NCBI GenBank assembly: GCA_030490835.1
Contig: CM059973.1
Location: forward strand, 60,454,008-60,518,007
Reading direction: 5' to 3'
Length of the DNA stretch: 64,000 bases
From: Annona cherimola
Lineage: Eukaryota; Streptophyta; Magnoliopsida; Magnoliales; Annonaceae
The position numbers were made by a program, and so were the translations under genes. How positions within the stretch are numbered: position 1 is the first letter of the stretch; each line of letters starts with the position of its first letter. Below, one piece after another: positions 24,222 to 34,980 of the stretch. The notes beneath the pieces are model-generated. The model ran no database searches, was not told the DNA's origin, and was given only the letters and a program-made list of their open reading frames with translations.

Positions 24222-26993
24222 TGTGAAACCCAACCAATGTAGGACCCAAATGTATGCATTGAACATTTACATATGATGATATATAGAATTATTGAATTTT
24301 GAATGATTTATGTGATTTTGCTAATTATTGCAATTAGGGTTAAGGATTAGCAATAATGATTTGATTGATCACTATGAGATGATATGATTGTTGGTGATTA
24401 AAATGCACCAATAAATTATGGATAATTATTTTAAATTATTTAATATGAATTATGAGAATTTAAATGATAATTGTCAAGTTTAGTGGAAAAATACTAGAAA
24501 ATTCATAACTCAACGCCTGTAAGGCGGATTCAAGTGAAATTTGAAAGAAAAATTGATGATGTTGGGCTTGGTATTATGGGATTATTGGATTATGAAAATC
24601 ATTGATGAAATTAGTGTAATGATTTATTGATCATATCTCAAATCCAACCGTTAACTTCAAACGACTATAACTTGAGCTAGGAAAATCGGATTGAGATGAA
24701 ATTTGAAACGGTTGAATGAAATCATGAGATTAACATTTCGGAAGGTTTAGATTGAGCATATTATATTGAAAAAATACTTGAATTGGAAAAGGTGTGCATA
24801 GTTGACTTTTGCACCTCAAAGGTACAATGCATTAAAGGCTAGAGTACATGGAATAAATGCAAGTTTTTAATGGAAAAATAGGTGTCCAATGCAGCTCAAT
24901 TTCAGGGTATTTTATGCATTATTTTGAAATACAAAAATCCAAACATTATCCCTGCAATGGACTTCCACATTAATGGAGCTAGGGAGTGCCCAAAGTGAGC
25001 ATAGGTAAGGTGGCAATGCATGGACATCCAAGTGATGTTGCTGCTGAATTTTTTATTATTTTTTATTTTATAAATTATGGATATACATAGCTGACATGTA
25101 GGGACACTTGAATATGCATTTATTCATGTGAAAATCCCTGCAAAAAAATTATGAACAGCAGCTACATTGAAGGATGAAACGTGGACAACATAGTTTGAGT
25201 ATGGACGTGTAATGATGTGCTGCTGCTGTTTTTGTTAATTTTTTATGCCAAATTAATGATTAGACTAAATGTTAATTAGGTGTATAGTTTACCCTCAAAT
25301 TAAGGTTATTAAAAATGGGAAAAAAATCTGAAAATGGACAGCAAGGTGGACGTGATTATGTGGACAGTCGTATGGTCATGATCTTCAGCAGATTTTTGGC
25401 TTTAAAAAAATGGTAAAAATAATTTACATGGCTGTCATTTACCCAGCACATTTAAGGGATAAATATCCATTTAATTGATGTGGAAAAACAGCAGCAAGTG
25501 GGGCCCACAGCTGGATCAATCCAGCTTTATGAAAAGGGGGAACGACCAAGAGAGAGGGAGCTTTGGAAAAAAAATTTCTAAGTGCTGAAACCATTCTCCC
25601 TAAGACAGCAGCCACGTCCAACCCTTAGGGCCAGCAAGAAGGAAGGAAAAGGGAAGAAAAAATAAGGGAAAAAGAAAGGGAAAAAGGAGGAGAAGCTTAG
25701 CTCAAGTGATTAGGGTTGGAACTACATCCAACAAGTAAGTGCATATGATGATTTTTGAGCTTTTGATTTTTAGTTTTAAACTCCAAGATTTTGGATATGA
25801 ATTTGATGCTTAAATATTCCTTAAATAATGATTCAACATGCCCCTTGATCAAGTATTGAATGAGTATTAAGATTTGTATATGAATTTCAATGACTTATGT
25901 GGTTGAAATGGAGAATAGAGTTGATTATGAGTTGAAAACTCAACTTGATAAAACTTAAATTCCAATGATAAGTTGCTGTATTGGATTAATGTTATGTTTA
26001 GTTTATGAAAAATTTTTTAATGAATTATTTATGTGGATTTAAGCTTAAGATATGAATTTTAGAAAGAAAAGGATGCAAAGTTATGTATATGACCCGATTC
26101 TTCCATTTTTAGCATAAAAATGGTATGGAAATGAGATTAAATGATACATGAAAGTTATGTAAGGTAAAATACCCTAGAGTTAGGTTACTATGGATGGACA
26201 AAAGGATTTGGGAAGATAAGCCCCAAATCTGATTTTATGAATTTTATGAAACGATGTCCAAATGGGGTGAAAACGGGACCCGAAATAGAGAAGTAAGTTG
26301 CTGATTTGAGAAGTGGTTATTTATGGATGATAAATATGTGTTAATAACCTAGATTTGGATTAGGAAAATTTGGATTAATTGCTGAAAAATTCGGAATTAT
26401 AAAACTGTTTAGGGTTAAGTGTCAAAAAACACGTTAAACGTGTGAAAAATGGGTTTCAAGGTTGCTATTTTGGAAACCTATGATTAGTGGAGTAAAATTT
26501 CATAAAAATACCCTAAATAAAGTGGTAATTAAGGATGATTATCATGCTGAAATATGGACTAAGTTTCTGACTTGAAAAATTTTATGAAATGCATTATATA
26601 TGTGTTGCCAAATGGGCGTATGTGAAAGGATAGATATAATAGGTGATAAATGACTTACGTAAATTTAATTTTGTACAAAAATGCATGAAAAATATGATAA
26701 ATTTCATGATTATATAACTGTTTAGATTTCTGGATGTTCATTTCAAATTTTGAAATTAGTTAATAAGGTTTAAGACGACAACATGTGCTTAAAATGAGCA
26801 CCGATGTGTAAATTTCGAAAAATAAGTAAAAAATGGTGTATGACAGGTAATGAACCTTTAAATGTTAATGATTGGATGATTGTTATGTGATTGAATAGTT
26901 AACCTGATTATGGGATTGAATATGTTGTGTATTAGCTGATGAAATGTGCAAATATGTGCTATTTATGCATAATGACTTGAGAAGTCAAATGAA
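24222..26993 (+). mobile_element. Gypsy-type long LTR, truncated at the duplication border
   Basis: The LTR starts tgtgaaacccaaccaatgta and matches the first 2.8 kb of the complete LTR at 53427-57376. It stops at 26993, where copy L of the segmental duplication ends, so about 1.17 kb of its 3' end is missing. It has no coding capacity. Purine-rich blocks near 25620-25690 followed by caacaagtaagtgc look like a transcribed leader with a splice donor. A 60-codon minus frame at 25439-25621 is incidental. Confidence 0.7.
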
Positions 26994-28126
26994 GAACATT
27001 TAATGAAGTATACATTGCTAAGTTTCTAAGCGAAACAAGGAAAACCAAAGATATTTAATGAAGAACATAGAAGAAAAGGAAAAGAATAATATCAAGATCA
27101 CTTGCAAGAATCCAAAATTCCAAGACAATCAAATGGTTGGTGAAGTCGCACCCGAAGTCGATTCCACCTATGACTTGAGTCAAGTCTAAGACCAAGTCAA
27201 CTTGAAGCTGAAACTTGGAAGTGAAAGCTAAAGAGTCGTATCCGAAGTCGACTCCACCATGCCACTTGGGCGAAGTCACACCTGGAGTCAACTCCACCAT
27301 GCCACTTGGGCGAAGTCACACCTGGAGTCAACTCCACCATGCCACTTGGACGAAGTCGAAGTCGCATGCTAAGTCGACTCCATATGCGACTTGGTTCGCA
27401 ACGGTCGGAAAAATTCGAACGTTGGCGCATTAAATGCGCACCACCTACCACTAAACATTCGAAATTCACCTCCTATTATATAAGGAGCTTCAAGGGAACG
27501 TGAAAGAGGTTAAAGAAGCATTCATTGAGCTTACCTTCCACTCTCTCTTGTATTTAAGTTGATCTACAACAAGTTTAAGTGAAGAATTGCGCTTCAATCT
27601 GCTGAAAGCTGCATTGCTAATTTTCCTACTACCTCTACAAGTTCTTCTATGTGCTACAAACTGCCTACATGAATCTGTAAAGTGTAGTTCTTTCTTTTGT
27701 TGATTTTTTGTGTTTACCACTTGGTTTAATATTGGAAATCGAAACCAAGTGAAGGCAAAGTAGTGTTGTAATTAGAGTGAAACTCATCACCTATTTGTGC
27801 TATATTTGTACAAGCCCCCTAGAGCTGGAATCTAGAAGAGAGTTGCTGCTCTAGTTGTATTGAAATCCAATAGTAGAACCCAACTCACAACGGGTATGAG
27901 CTTGGAAGAATGGAGTAGGGAAGGTTGCCAGAACCACTATAAACCTTTGTCTCTTGGTGTGGCTTGACTGTTTGAGTTTTATTGTTTTATTTCTCTCAAT
28001 CTTTTTGTTTGTTTCATTAAGTAGATTAACTCCAAAAAGGGAAATATTTCTGTTTAAGTAAAGAATTTTAAAATACCTAATTCACTCCTCCCCTCTTGGG
28101 TAATTGTCATAAACTCGGGACCAACA
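26994..28126 (+). mobile_element. SIRE-like copia LTR (solo or truncated)
   Basis: This resembles the LTRs of the element at 58162-62801 but in opposite orientation. The shared signature is gaagtcgact/gacttgg repeats, then the block ccccctagagctggaatcta, then a terminal region with ctcctcccctcttggg and the end gggaccaaca at 28126. No primer-binding site follows the end and no gag follows, so it is a solo or truncated LTR. Its 5' border is not clear and may be cut by the duplication junction at 26993. The short open frames on both strands at 27055-27720 are reads through the LTR. Confidence 0.65.
27231..27360. repeat. 40-bp tandem repeat in the LTR, 3 copies
   Basis: Units beginning cgaagtcacacctggagtca recur at 27271 and 27311 and in changed form at 27351, an exact 40-bp period. 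Each includes actccaccatgccacttgg. Single related motifs occur at 27141-27190 and, inverted, in the LTR at 62530-62600. Confidence 0.9.
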
Positions 28127-28529
28127 CAGTTTAATTCTCTTAATAGAAACAATGATTGAGTTGAAATTCTAGGAGTAGGTTTCTAAATTATTTTCTCTAA
28201 TCTGGACGATCTATTTCTCAAAATAATACTCATGTCATCAAATTTAACATAATGTACTTAATAAATGGTTAAAATTAAATATCTCTTCAAATAGATATTC
28301 AAATGAATTTTTAACTAGATCCATTCATCATACACACTATAAAATCTCTCAAAGAATGTTTCTAATGGATCAGATTAGCATTTTTATATTTATATTTTCT
28401 ATAAAAATTATTTTGTGTTTTCTTTTTTAAATGCATAATCACCACTTCAAGTTTTCTAAAAAAATTATTATATCTAAAAGTCCGTAAATCCAATGAAGCT
28501 AAAATTTTATAGGAAAGCTAAGCAAATAA
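28127..28529. other. AT-rich sequence without a recognised feature
   Basis: I see no gene or element that I can name. It separates the SIRE-like LTR from the 200-bp tandem duplication. Confidence 0.4.
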
Positions 28530-28942
28530 TTTATCTGACTATTGTACGGTCATAACTTTTTGATTATGTCTATAATATAGTTATTTCATGATATTATATT
28601 TTCTACCATTATTTGCTACCATTCTCTGAAATAAATAAAATTATAATATCAAATATTTTAATAATATTTCTACCACTTATTAACCATGCTATAAATATTA
28701 TAAATGACTTGGATTTAAGATATAAGTTGCATATCTTACTATTGTATGGTCATAACTTTCTAATTATGTTCAGAATATATTTATTTCATGATATTATATT
28801 TTCTACCATTATTTGCTACCATTCTCTGAAATAAATAAAATTACAATATCAAATATTTTAATATCACTTCTACTGTTTATTAACTATGCTAAAAATATTA
28901 TGAATGACTTTAATCTAAAACATAAGTTGCATATCTTATAAA
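28530..28942. repeat. 200-bp tandem duplication (2 copies)
   Basis: The sequence from ctattgtacggtcataactt (28539) recurs at 28739 with a few substitutions, including a long shared stretch with ttctaccattatttgctacc and attctctgaaataaataaaa. The period is 200 bp. It is AT-rich, and the 73-codon frame across it is not a credible gene. Confidence 0.9.
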
Positions 28943-28963
28943 ACCAGACTAAGAAAAGATTTT

Positions 28964-29335
28964 ATGCAGTCGTACCTTCGAAATCTCTTCTTCTTCTTCG
29001 CCGCTGTCTCTATGCTTTCTTTACTTCAGATGTATGAAACTCAAATCGTATCTTCCTTCTTCTTATGTCAATGGCACCTTCTTCTTATATCAATGGCACC
29101 GCTTTGTATGCCAGGCATTGAAGGTGTTGCGTATGCGTGCTATGCATTAATGGCGCCAAATGGTGTGCTATGCATTAATGTCATTAAATACTTGTTGTGT
29201 AGCAATGGCGCCCAACGCATGCTTCAAATTAATGGCTCTGCATGCCTTTTTTTTAAAAAAAAAAAAAAAATTCTGGCTGTTACACAAATGCAAGAAAATA
29301 TTACCTTGCATATAGTCAACAGATGTAAGGAATAA
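28964..29335 (+). CDS. Small open frame, doubtful
   Basis: This 123-codon frame starts ATG at 28964 (MQSYLRNLFFFFAAVSMLSL) with a signal-anchor-like N-terminus, followed by Cys/Met/Ala-rich sequence. I do not recognise it. The DNA contains repeated phrases (caatggcacc twice, atgcattaatg twice, caatggcgcc). The frame runs through a T/A homopolymer into the tandem hairpin array, which makes a chance frame more likely than a gene. It could be a repeat-derived transcript. Confidence 0.15.
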   Translation: MQSYLRNLFFFFAAVSMLSLLQMYETQIVSSFFLCQWHLLLISMAPLCMPGIEGVAYACYALMAPNGVLCINVIKYLLCSNGAQRMLQINGSACLFFKKKKKILAVTQMQENITLHIVNRCKE

Positions 29336-29424
29336 TTCCTTGACTATAGTTTACAAATGCAAGAAAATATTTTCTTGCCTATAGTGAGCACATGCAAGAG
29401 AACATTTCCTTGCTTATTGGCAAA
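29285..29424. repeat. Four tandem 35-bp units, each a small hairpin
   Basis: Units start at 29285 (caaatg), 29320 (cagatg), 29354 (caaatg) and 29389 (cacatg), a period of 34-35 bp. Each contains a short palindrome of the type caagaaaatattttcttg with an AT-rich loop. Arrays of this kind can fold on either strand. Confidence 0.85.
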
Positions 29425-29439
29425 AAAATTATTTAATAT

Positions 29440-29740
29440 TATTTTTTATGAATTTGTTAACCTAGTTATATTTAATACGCAAATTAAGTTCCTATCGAAA
29501 AATATGTAAAATAAGTTTTATCATTTTTTAGATATATGTATATATTTCTTAGCTTTTTAAACACAAGTATATTTTCGGTATTTTAGCTATTTCGACAAAA
29601 ATACCTTATATTAAAAAATCTAAAAAATATATATACATATACAAAAAGATAAATTTTGGTTTATATATTAAATTCACTTAAATTAGTAAGTTTATGAAAA
29701 AGCAAGAATAATTTTTAAAAATATGTTTTTTGGGCTGAAT
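29440..29740. mobile_element. AT-rich foldback element
   Basis: The left arm atatatgtatatatttcttagc ... tatattttcggtattttag pairs imperfectly with the right arm (ctaaaaaatatatatacata, cgacaaaaatacc) to give a long hairpin. It has no coding sequence and no sure target duplication. It resembles the foldback-like stretches at 36180-36510 and 40445-40640 in composition and in the core tattttagctatttc/tattttagttattttc. Confidence 0.5.
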
Positions 29741-30344
29741 TAATAAGATCATAGCTCTTTTATAAACGTGTGATGATATTTAAAAATAGGGGTAAGTCCG
29801 TATTCATATGAAATCGATCCATTTTTTATTTATTTATTTTCAAAAAGTTATTTTTAATTTTAATTTAGCTCTAATTGATGTTGAGATACCCTCCACCAGA
29901 TCTGGAAGGGGCTAGAATGCTTTATAAGTATGATAAAAAGCCTTTAGAGCTACCTTATAATAGTACGAAAGCCGGTTGAAATCAGATAGAGGGAGATTCT
30001 TGTAGAATTGAGCTAGCTTAGGGTCCATACATTAAGCACTCAACGATTTCTATTGAGTACCTACGATCTGCCCACGCAGTGAAATCAGGAATCATTTTTC
30101 TGGCCTTTCCAAATTCTGATCTCTGCACGAGTAAGCTTCATTGTTTAACCTACATCCTAGTGCACTAGCAAAATCGAAACTACTGGTTCAGATAATTTTA
30201 TTACTCTGTGTAATTTGATTAAATGTGAACTAGAAACTTATGGTATTGGTATCTACGTGTAGAGTTTGGTTCATCCTATCGCCATCACATTATTGAAGCT
30301 ATCTGCTTAATATCTTAAACTATTCCCCAACTAACAGCTTCTGT
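29741..30344. other. Unassigned intergenic sequence
   Basis: There is no gene I can support. It includes ordinary plant sequence with moderate GC (29880-30180) that does not match other parts of the window. Confidence 0.4.
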
Positions 30345-30622
30345 TGGCATATCTGCCCACGCCGATGAATTCAAGCACAAAGAATGCCTTTTCCCGTTTT
30401 CAATAACGCGAGGTCATTTCGTGGCATAATTTATAAGTAAAGGTAACAGAACTAGCAAATGCCTTTTTCCGTTTTCATTAACACGTGGTCGTTTCGTGGC
30501 ATAAATTATAAGTAAAGGTTACAGAATAACCAAATTATCATTTAAAAATAAGAGTGGTAATTATCGATTCTGTTGGCAAGCAGCACCCCTGAACGACTCT
30601 TATATAAATTGTAACTTCTAGC
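30345..30622 (+). promoter_or_regulatory. Promoter of a lost proline-rich paralogue, cut by hAT copy 3
   Basis: The shared family block is present: gaattcaagcacaaag (30367-30382), ttttcccgttttcaataacg, a gtggtaattatcgattctgt element, ggcaagcagcacccctgaac, and a TATA box tatataaa at 30601-30608. A stretch of about 75 bp (aatgccttt to aaaggt) is tandemly doubled at 30383-30530. The hAT element at 30623 entered about 15 bp after the TATA box. Beyond it (34981) aggccaatacc continues like the aagccaatagcacc of the sister promoter at 38762. No coding part was found beyond. Confidence 0.65.
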
Positions 30623-30879
30623 TAGGGGTGTTAATGGTCATGGTCAACTCGCCAATCCACTTGTCCAATCCATTAATAAATGGGTTTGAGTTGAGATTTT
30701 TGAATAAATGGGTTATGATCCGCCAACCCGTTCAACCATTTAATTAAATAAACGGATTAGGATTGAGGCTTTGCAACCCGTCAACCCGTCCAACCCGTTT
30801 ATTTAACCCGTCTAACCCGTTCAACCTGTATAACTCATTTAATATAATATATATAATATATTATATATTATGAAAATTA

Positions 30880-31890
30880 TTTCGGCCCTGCCCTTCCTTC
30901 CTGCTCCCTTCTCCCGCCCGCGCTGACAGCAAAACCTAATCCCTCATTCCTGGCTTCACACAAATATCCCGCTGCCTCTCGCAGATCAGATCCTCACGCC
31001 ATTCGCTCGCATCCCTCAAATCGGGCACCTCAGCGGCTGAGCTCCCTTGACCCTCAGCGGCAGAGCAACTTTAGACCTTCGGTAGCCCCCCCCCCCACGA
31101 CTCCACGTCATCCATGAGCAGTTGACTGAGAGGCCGCGCACGACGACTCCATGAGCAGGCGAGCAGCAGACTGAGAGGCCGCAGAGAAGAGCAGCTTCGG
31201 TAGTCCACGAGAAGGCGAGCAGCAGACTCCATGAACAGGTGCAGAACTATCTCGGGAAGCGCGGCGAGTATGCTGAAGTTATGCTAGCGGCGGAATTGGG
31301 TGGGGCTATTGGCGCTGGGCGACGGAGGCAGCAACAAAAGACTATCAATGCGGCCGTAGGAGGGGCCGGTGTCGGAATTGGCGTCGAACCAGAAGATTGG
31401 CAGAGGCGCAGAGAAGAGCAGCTTCGGTAGTCCACGAGCAGCAGACTGGCAGAGCAGCTTTCGGCTAATATTTTTTTCGGTAGTCCACGAGCAGCAGACT
31501 GGCACTCTGGCAAATCAGCTCATATTTTTTTTAATCCTCTGTAGGTTGTAGCAGAGCAAAGTTGGATAACCTGAAATCTGGATTGGAGTACAGGAATGGT
31601 GAATCGTCTCGCGTTCCTGTAAAGGGGAAGGCTCGACTTTTCGCTCCTCTCCAACCAGTCGAGCTTTTGTTGGTCGCCTTCTCGGCGAAGGGGGACTAGA
31701 AAAGGCCTTTCGTTTTCCCCCCCTTTGTTGGCCCTTGCCACCTTCCTTAACAAGCCCTCGAGCCTCCTTTGCGCCGCCTTCCTAATAGGAGCCGCCGGGT
31801 AGACCCCGAAGGCCGAATTCTATCACTCCAAAATTTGAAAAAGTGTTTAACTGCTGAGTGGTGAATGCTGATACTCCCTCCTCTCTCATT
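30880..31890. other. Foreign GC-rich 5' region inside hAT copy 3
   Basis: Copies 1 and 2 share a 5' region starting ttttttggccctacgcccc. In copy 3 this place holds about 1 kb of unrelated, GC-rich sequence. It contains internal repeats: cggtagtccacgagcagcag at about 31424 and 31480, a variant cggtagtccacgagaaggcg at 31198, and agactgagaggccgc twice. Open frames on both strands (31239-31551) are repeat translations with no domain. It may be captured host DNA serving as a new 5' exon or promoter. Confidence 0.75.
31545..31835. other. Possible mitochondrial-derived DNA inside hAT copy 3
   Basis: The segment with tcgacttttcgctcctctcc, agtcgagcttttgttggtcg, gaagggggactagaaaaggc and aagccctcgagcctcctttg is clearly different in style from its neighbours and resembles plant mitochondrial intergenic DNA as I remember it. 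It would be a nuclear mitochondrial insert carried by a transposon. This is recognition by composition and phrasing, not by alignment. Confidence 0.4.
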
Positions 31891-32050
31891 TTGGTAATTC
31901 TCCTTTGATGGCCTTGTGTTAACATGTGAACAATCAAATAATTGTGAATAGTAGAAATTATGGTTGTTTTATATAAATTACATTGTCATGTCATGGTCGT
32001 ATAATTTATGCTTTGTCTTGTTGCATCTGATATGTAATTAGGTATTGCAT

Positions 32051-34006
32051 ATGGATGAAGAGTGTATGGAAATTAATCAACCCACACTTGAATCCCAAGT
32101 TGCTTCATCATCTCTGATTAAATCCTAGGCAAAAAGGATTAGGAAGTTAACTTTAGCGGTGTGGGAACATTTTACTAAAGATAAAAATGAAAACGAGAAG
32201 CTTTTAGGGACATGCAAATGCAACTATTACAATAAATCATATGGATGCAACAGTGGTCATGGTACAACGACACTTAAAAGACACTTGGATAGTCAATGCC
32301 CCAAGTATCCCCATGGTGATAGAGATAAAAAATAGCAACTATTGACATTTTCAACTAGTGTAGGATCAGGGAATGGAAATGTTTTAAGTAATTGGAAATT
32401 TGATCAAGAATTCTCTAGGAAGGCAATGCCACGCATGATCATTGAAGATGAATTACATTTTAAGTTTGTTGAAAAGAATGATTTTCGTCAATTTTGTAAA
32501 TCTTTGCAACCAAGATTTAACATTGTCACAAGAGCTACAATTACTAAAGATTGTGTGGATATTTATATGTCAGAAAGGGAAAAGCTAGAAAGTGCTTTTC
32601 AACAATTAGTTAATCGTATTTCCTTGACTACTGATTTATGGACTTCCAACCAAAATTAAGGATACTTATGTCTCACCGCACATTACATTGATGTAAAGTG
32701 GGAAATACAAAAGAAGATTATTTGCTTTTGTATTCTCCCATCACCACACACCGGAGATATTATTGCACAGTCTTTTGAGTTGGGTCTTAAAAGTTGGGGC
32801 ATTAAGAAAATCTGCACTATCACCATGGATAATGCTTCTCCCAATGATGTTGCTATAAAGAATTTTGGGAGAAGAATGTTAAAAAAGAATGCTTTGCTAT
32901 GTGGTGGGGAATATTTGCATGTTAGATGTGCTGCACATATTATAAATTTAATTGTCAAAGATGGTATAGATGAAATCAAAGATTCAATACTTCGAATCCG
33001 ATTTGCTGTTAGATATGTGAAAAGTTCTCCACGTAGGCTCCAAAAATTCAAAATGTGCACTGAGGAGGAAGAAATTACATGTCAACATTCTCTATGCTTG
33101 GATGTACCAACTTGTTGAAACTCTACATATTTAATGTTAGAATCTGCTTTAAAATTTCAAAAGGCATTTGATTGCCTTGCTGATAAAGATAGTATTTTTA
33201 GATCAAATAGTCCTCCAACTGATGAAGATTGGGAGAATACTAGAGTAACTTGTAAATTTTTGGAGAAGTTTTATCACATCACTACTCGTGTATCTGGTTC
33301 TTTATATTGCACTTCAAATATTTATTTTGTGGAAGTTTGTAAGATTGAAAGGCTCTTGCTCTCTCTTCAAAAGTCATCTAATGTGAACTTGAAGCAAATG
33401 TCTATAAAAATGAAAGATAAATTTGATAAGTATTGGGGGACTTTTAAGAAGATGAACATTTTATTAATCATAGCTGTGGTGTTAGATCCACGATACAAAT
33501 TGGGATATGTTGAATGGTGTTATGAAATGAGTCATGGATTAGAGAAAGCATTAGAAATTGTTCAGAAAGTGAAGGAAAAATTGTATGAGTTGTATACTAT
33601 TTATAAAACTGAGCTTTGTGAGACTGTTTCTAAGGATGGTAGTAGTGATGAGGTGGATGAGGTTAATATGAACTCGGATGATGTTGGTGAAGATGATGCA
33701 TGGTATCAATGTGATTGGTTCTCAAAGCGTGAACACTCAAAAACAGAAGTTGATCAATATCTAGAAGAAGCGAGTGTTGGCAAGGCACCTGGGTTTGATA
33801 TTTTGGCATGGTGGTCTAAAAATAAGGACTACAAAATATTACCTCATCTAGCACGAGATATTTTGGCAATTCCAGTGTCTACAGTTGCTTCGGAATCAGC
33901 TTTTAGCACAGGTGGACATGTATTGGATCAATTTAGAAGCTCTCTAACACCACGACTTATGAAGATTTTGGTATGTGCACAGGATTAGATCAAAGCATCA
34001 CCATAA
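32051..34006 (+). pseudogene. hAT transposase, copy 3, least damaged
   Basis: From the ATG at 32051 to TAA at 34004-34006 there is one continuous frame of 652 codons with five in-frame stops and no frameshift: TAG 32126, TAG 32333, TAA 32657, TGA 33116 (Trp in copy 1) and TAG 33986 (Trp in copies 1 and 2). The BED finger is altered: the second Cys of CNYC is Tyr here. The RNase H-like core keeps LTTDLWTSNQ and TMDNASPNDV. The middle domain VVLDPRYKLGYVEW is intact, and the C-terminal region keeps ARDILAIPVSTVASESAFS with the conserved glutamate (GAA 33893-33895). The 284-codon piece 33134-33988 is the longest open transposase segment in the window. Confidence 0.9.
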
Positions 34007-34980
34007 CCTCTAGGAGTTGAGGAGAACTTGACAGAAATTGAAGCAACTGAATCAAGTATTTACTTTTTATCTTTTTAAACTGATTTTCATACTTTATATT
34101 ATACTATTTTATTTTTGTTCACATATTCATTGACACTTTTCAATAATTTTGCAGGTATAATAACTTCTGTTAATCTTTAGACAAGTATAGATTTTCTCCA
34201 ACAGTTGGATCTTAATTGAGGTAATAATAAAAATTTAGACAGCTTATATAGTTCTTTAATCTTTTACAAATTAGTTTTATATGTTTAACTATTTTCTAAT
34301 ATTTATTTCATTTTACTATATATTTTCAGGACTAAAATGATATTGCATAAAATGGAGAAAGTGGATGAAGAACTATCAAGTTTGGAGAACATAAAACAAT
34401 TATTTGTTGTTTTTATTTTTAGATCGAAGTTGTTTGAACTTTGAACTCTACTTATTGTTATGTGTTTTAAGACAATATGTGATATTTGAATTTTTGAAAT
34501 GTGACTGTTCGAGTTTATTATAATGAAAGTCTTATTTTCTTAATGGAAGTCTTACTTAATTCTTCTCAAATGTATGTTTATGAGTTCCATATTTATAGTG
34601 TTGATTGAATTGTTTGATAGAAATAAAATATGTTGTATTTTGAAACAAGAATTGACATTAAAGAGATGACTTGAGATTGGAGCTGATGGTTTCAAGCCAA
34701 AATAAATTAAATTCAGGTATGTTAGCTTCGAATTATTTAATTTATTTAATTTATTTAATTTTATAGACTTTATTGAATGTTTTTAGCATGAAAATTAGTA
34801 ACGAACACAACCCGTTAACAACCCGTTAATCCGTTTATTAAATGGGTTGTAAATGGGTTAGGGTTGAAGTTTTTTAAATGGGTTAATAAACGAATTAGGG
34901 TTGAGATATATTAAATTGGTAAGGATTAGGATTAGGCTCCAACCCGTTCAACCTGATCCGTTAACACCCCTACTTCTAGC

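Larger units (their letters stand above)
9647..26993. repeat. Segmental duplication, copy L
   Basis: From 9647 (gttttgatcgagatgcccct) to 26993 (gaagtcaaatgaa) the sequence matches 38787-56205 in the same orientation, nearly base for base. The differences are scattered substitutions and a few small indels. The offset drifts from 29140 at the left end to 29212 at the right, reflecting net indels. Copy L stops abruptly at both ends: on the left inside the 5' leader of a proline-rich pseudogene, on the right inside a gypsy-type LTR that continues in copy R. Examples of indels: about 95 bp near 11310/40450, about 25 bp near 22265/51485 and about 20 bp near 24385/53590. Confidence 0.97.
30623..34972 (+). 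mobile_element. hAT transposon copy 3 (4.35 kb, independent insertion)
   Basis: The ends are taggggtgttaa and ttaacacccta. A perfect 8-bp target duplication cttctagc lies at 30615-30622 and 34973-34980. Because the target differs from that of copies 1 and 2, this is a separate transposition of the same family. Subterminal aacccgtt/aaatgggtt arrays are present at both ends. From the intron before the ATG (about 31900) to the right end it parallels copies 1 and 2. The 5' part between the left subterminal repeats and about 31890 is unrelated to theirs. Confidence 0.95.

Noticed and set aside
27055..27469. Several frames on both strands
   Set aside because: They translate the 40-bp repeats of the SIRE-like LTR.
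31239..31551. Protein-coding gene in the GC-rich region of hAT copy 3
   Set aside because: Frames on both strands are short and derive from internal repeats; no domain recognised.
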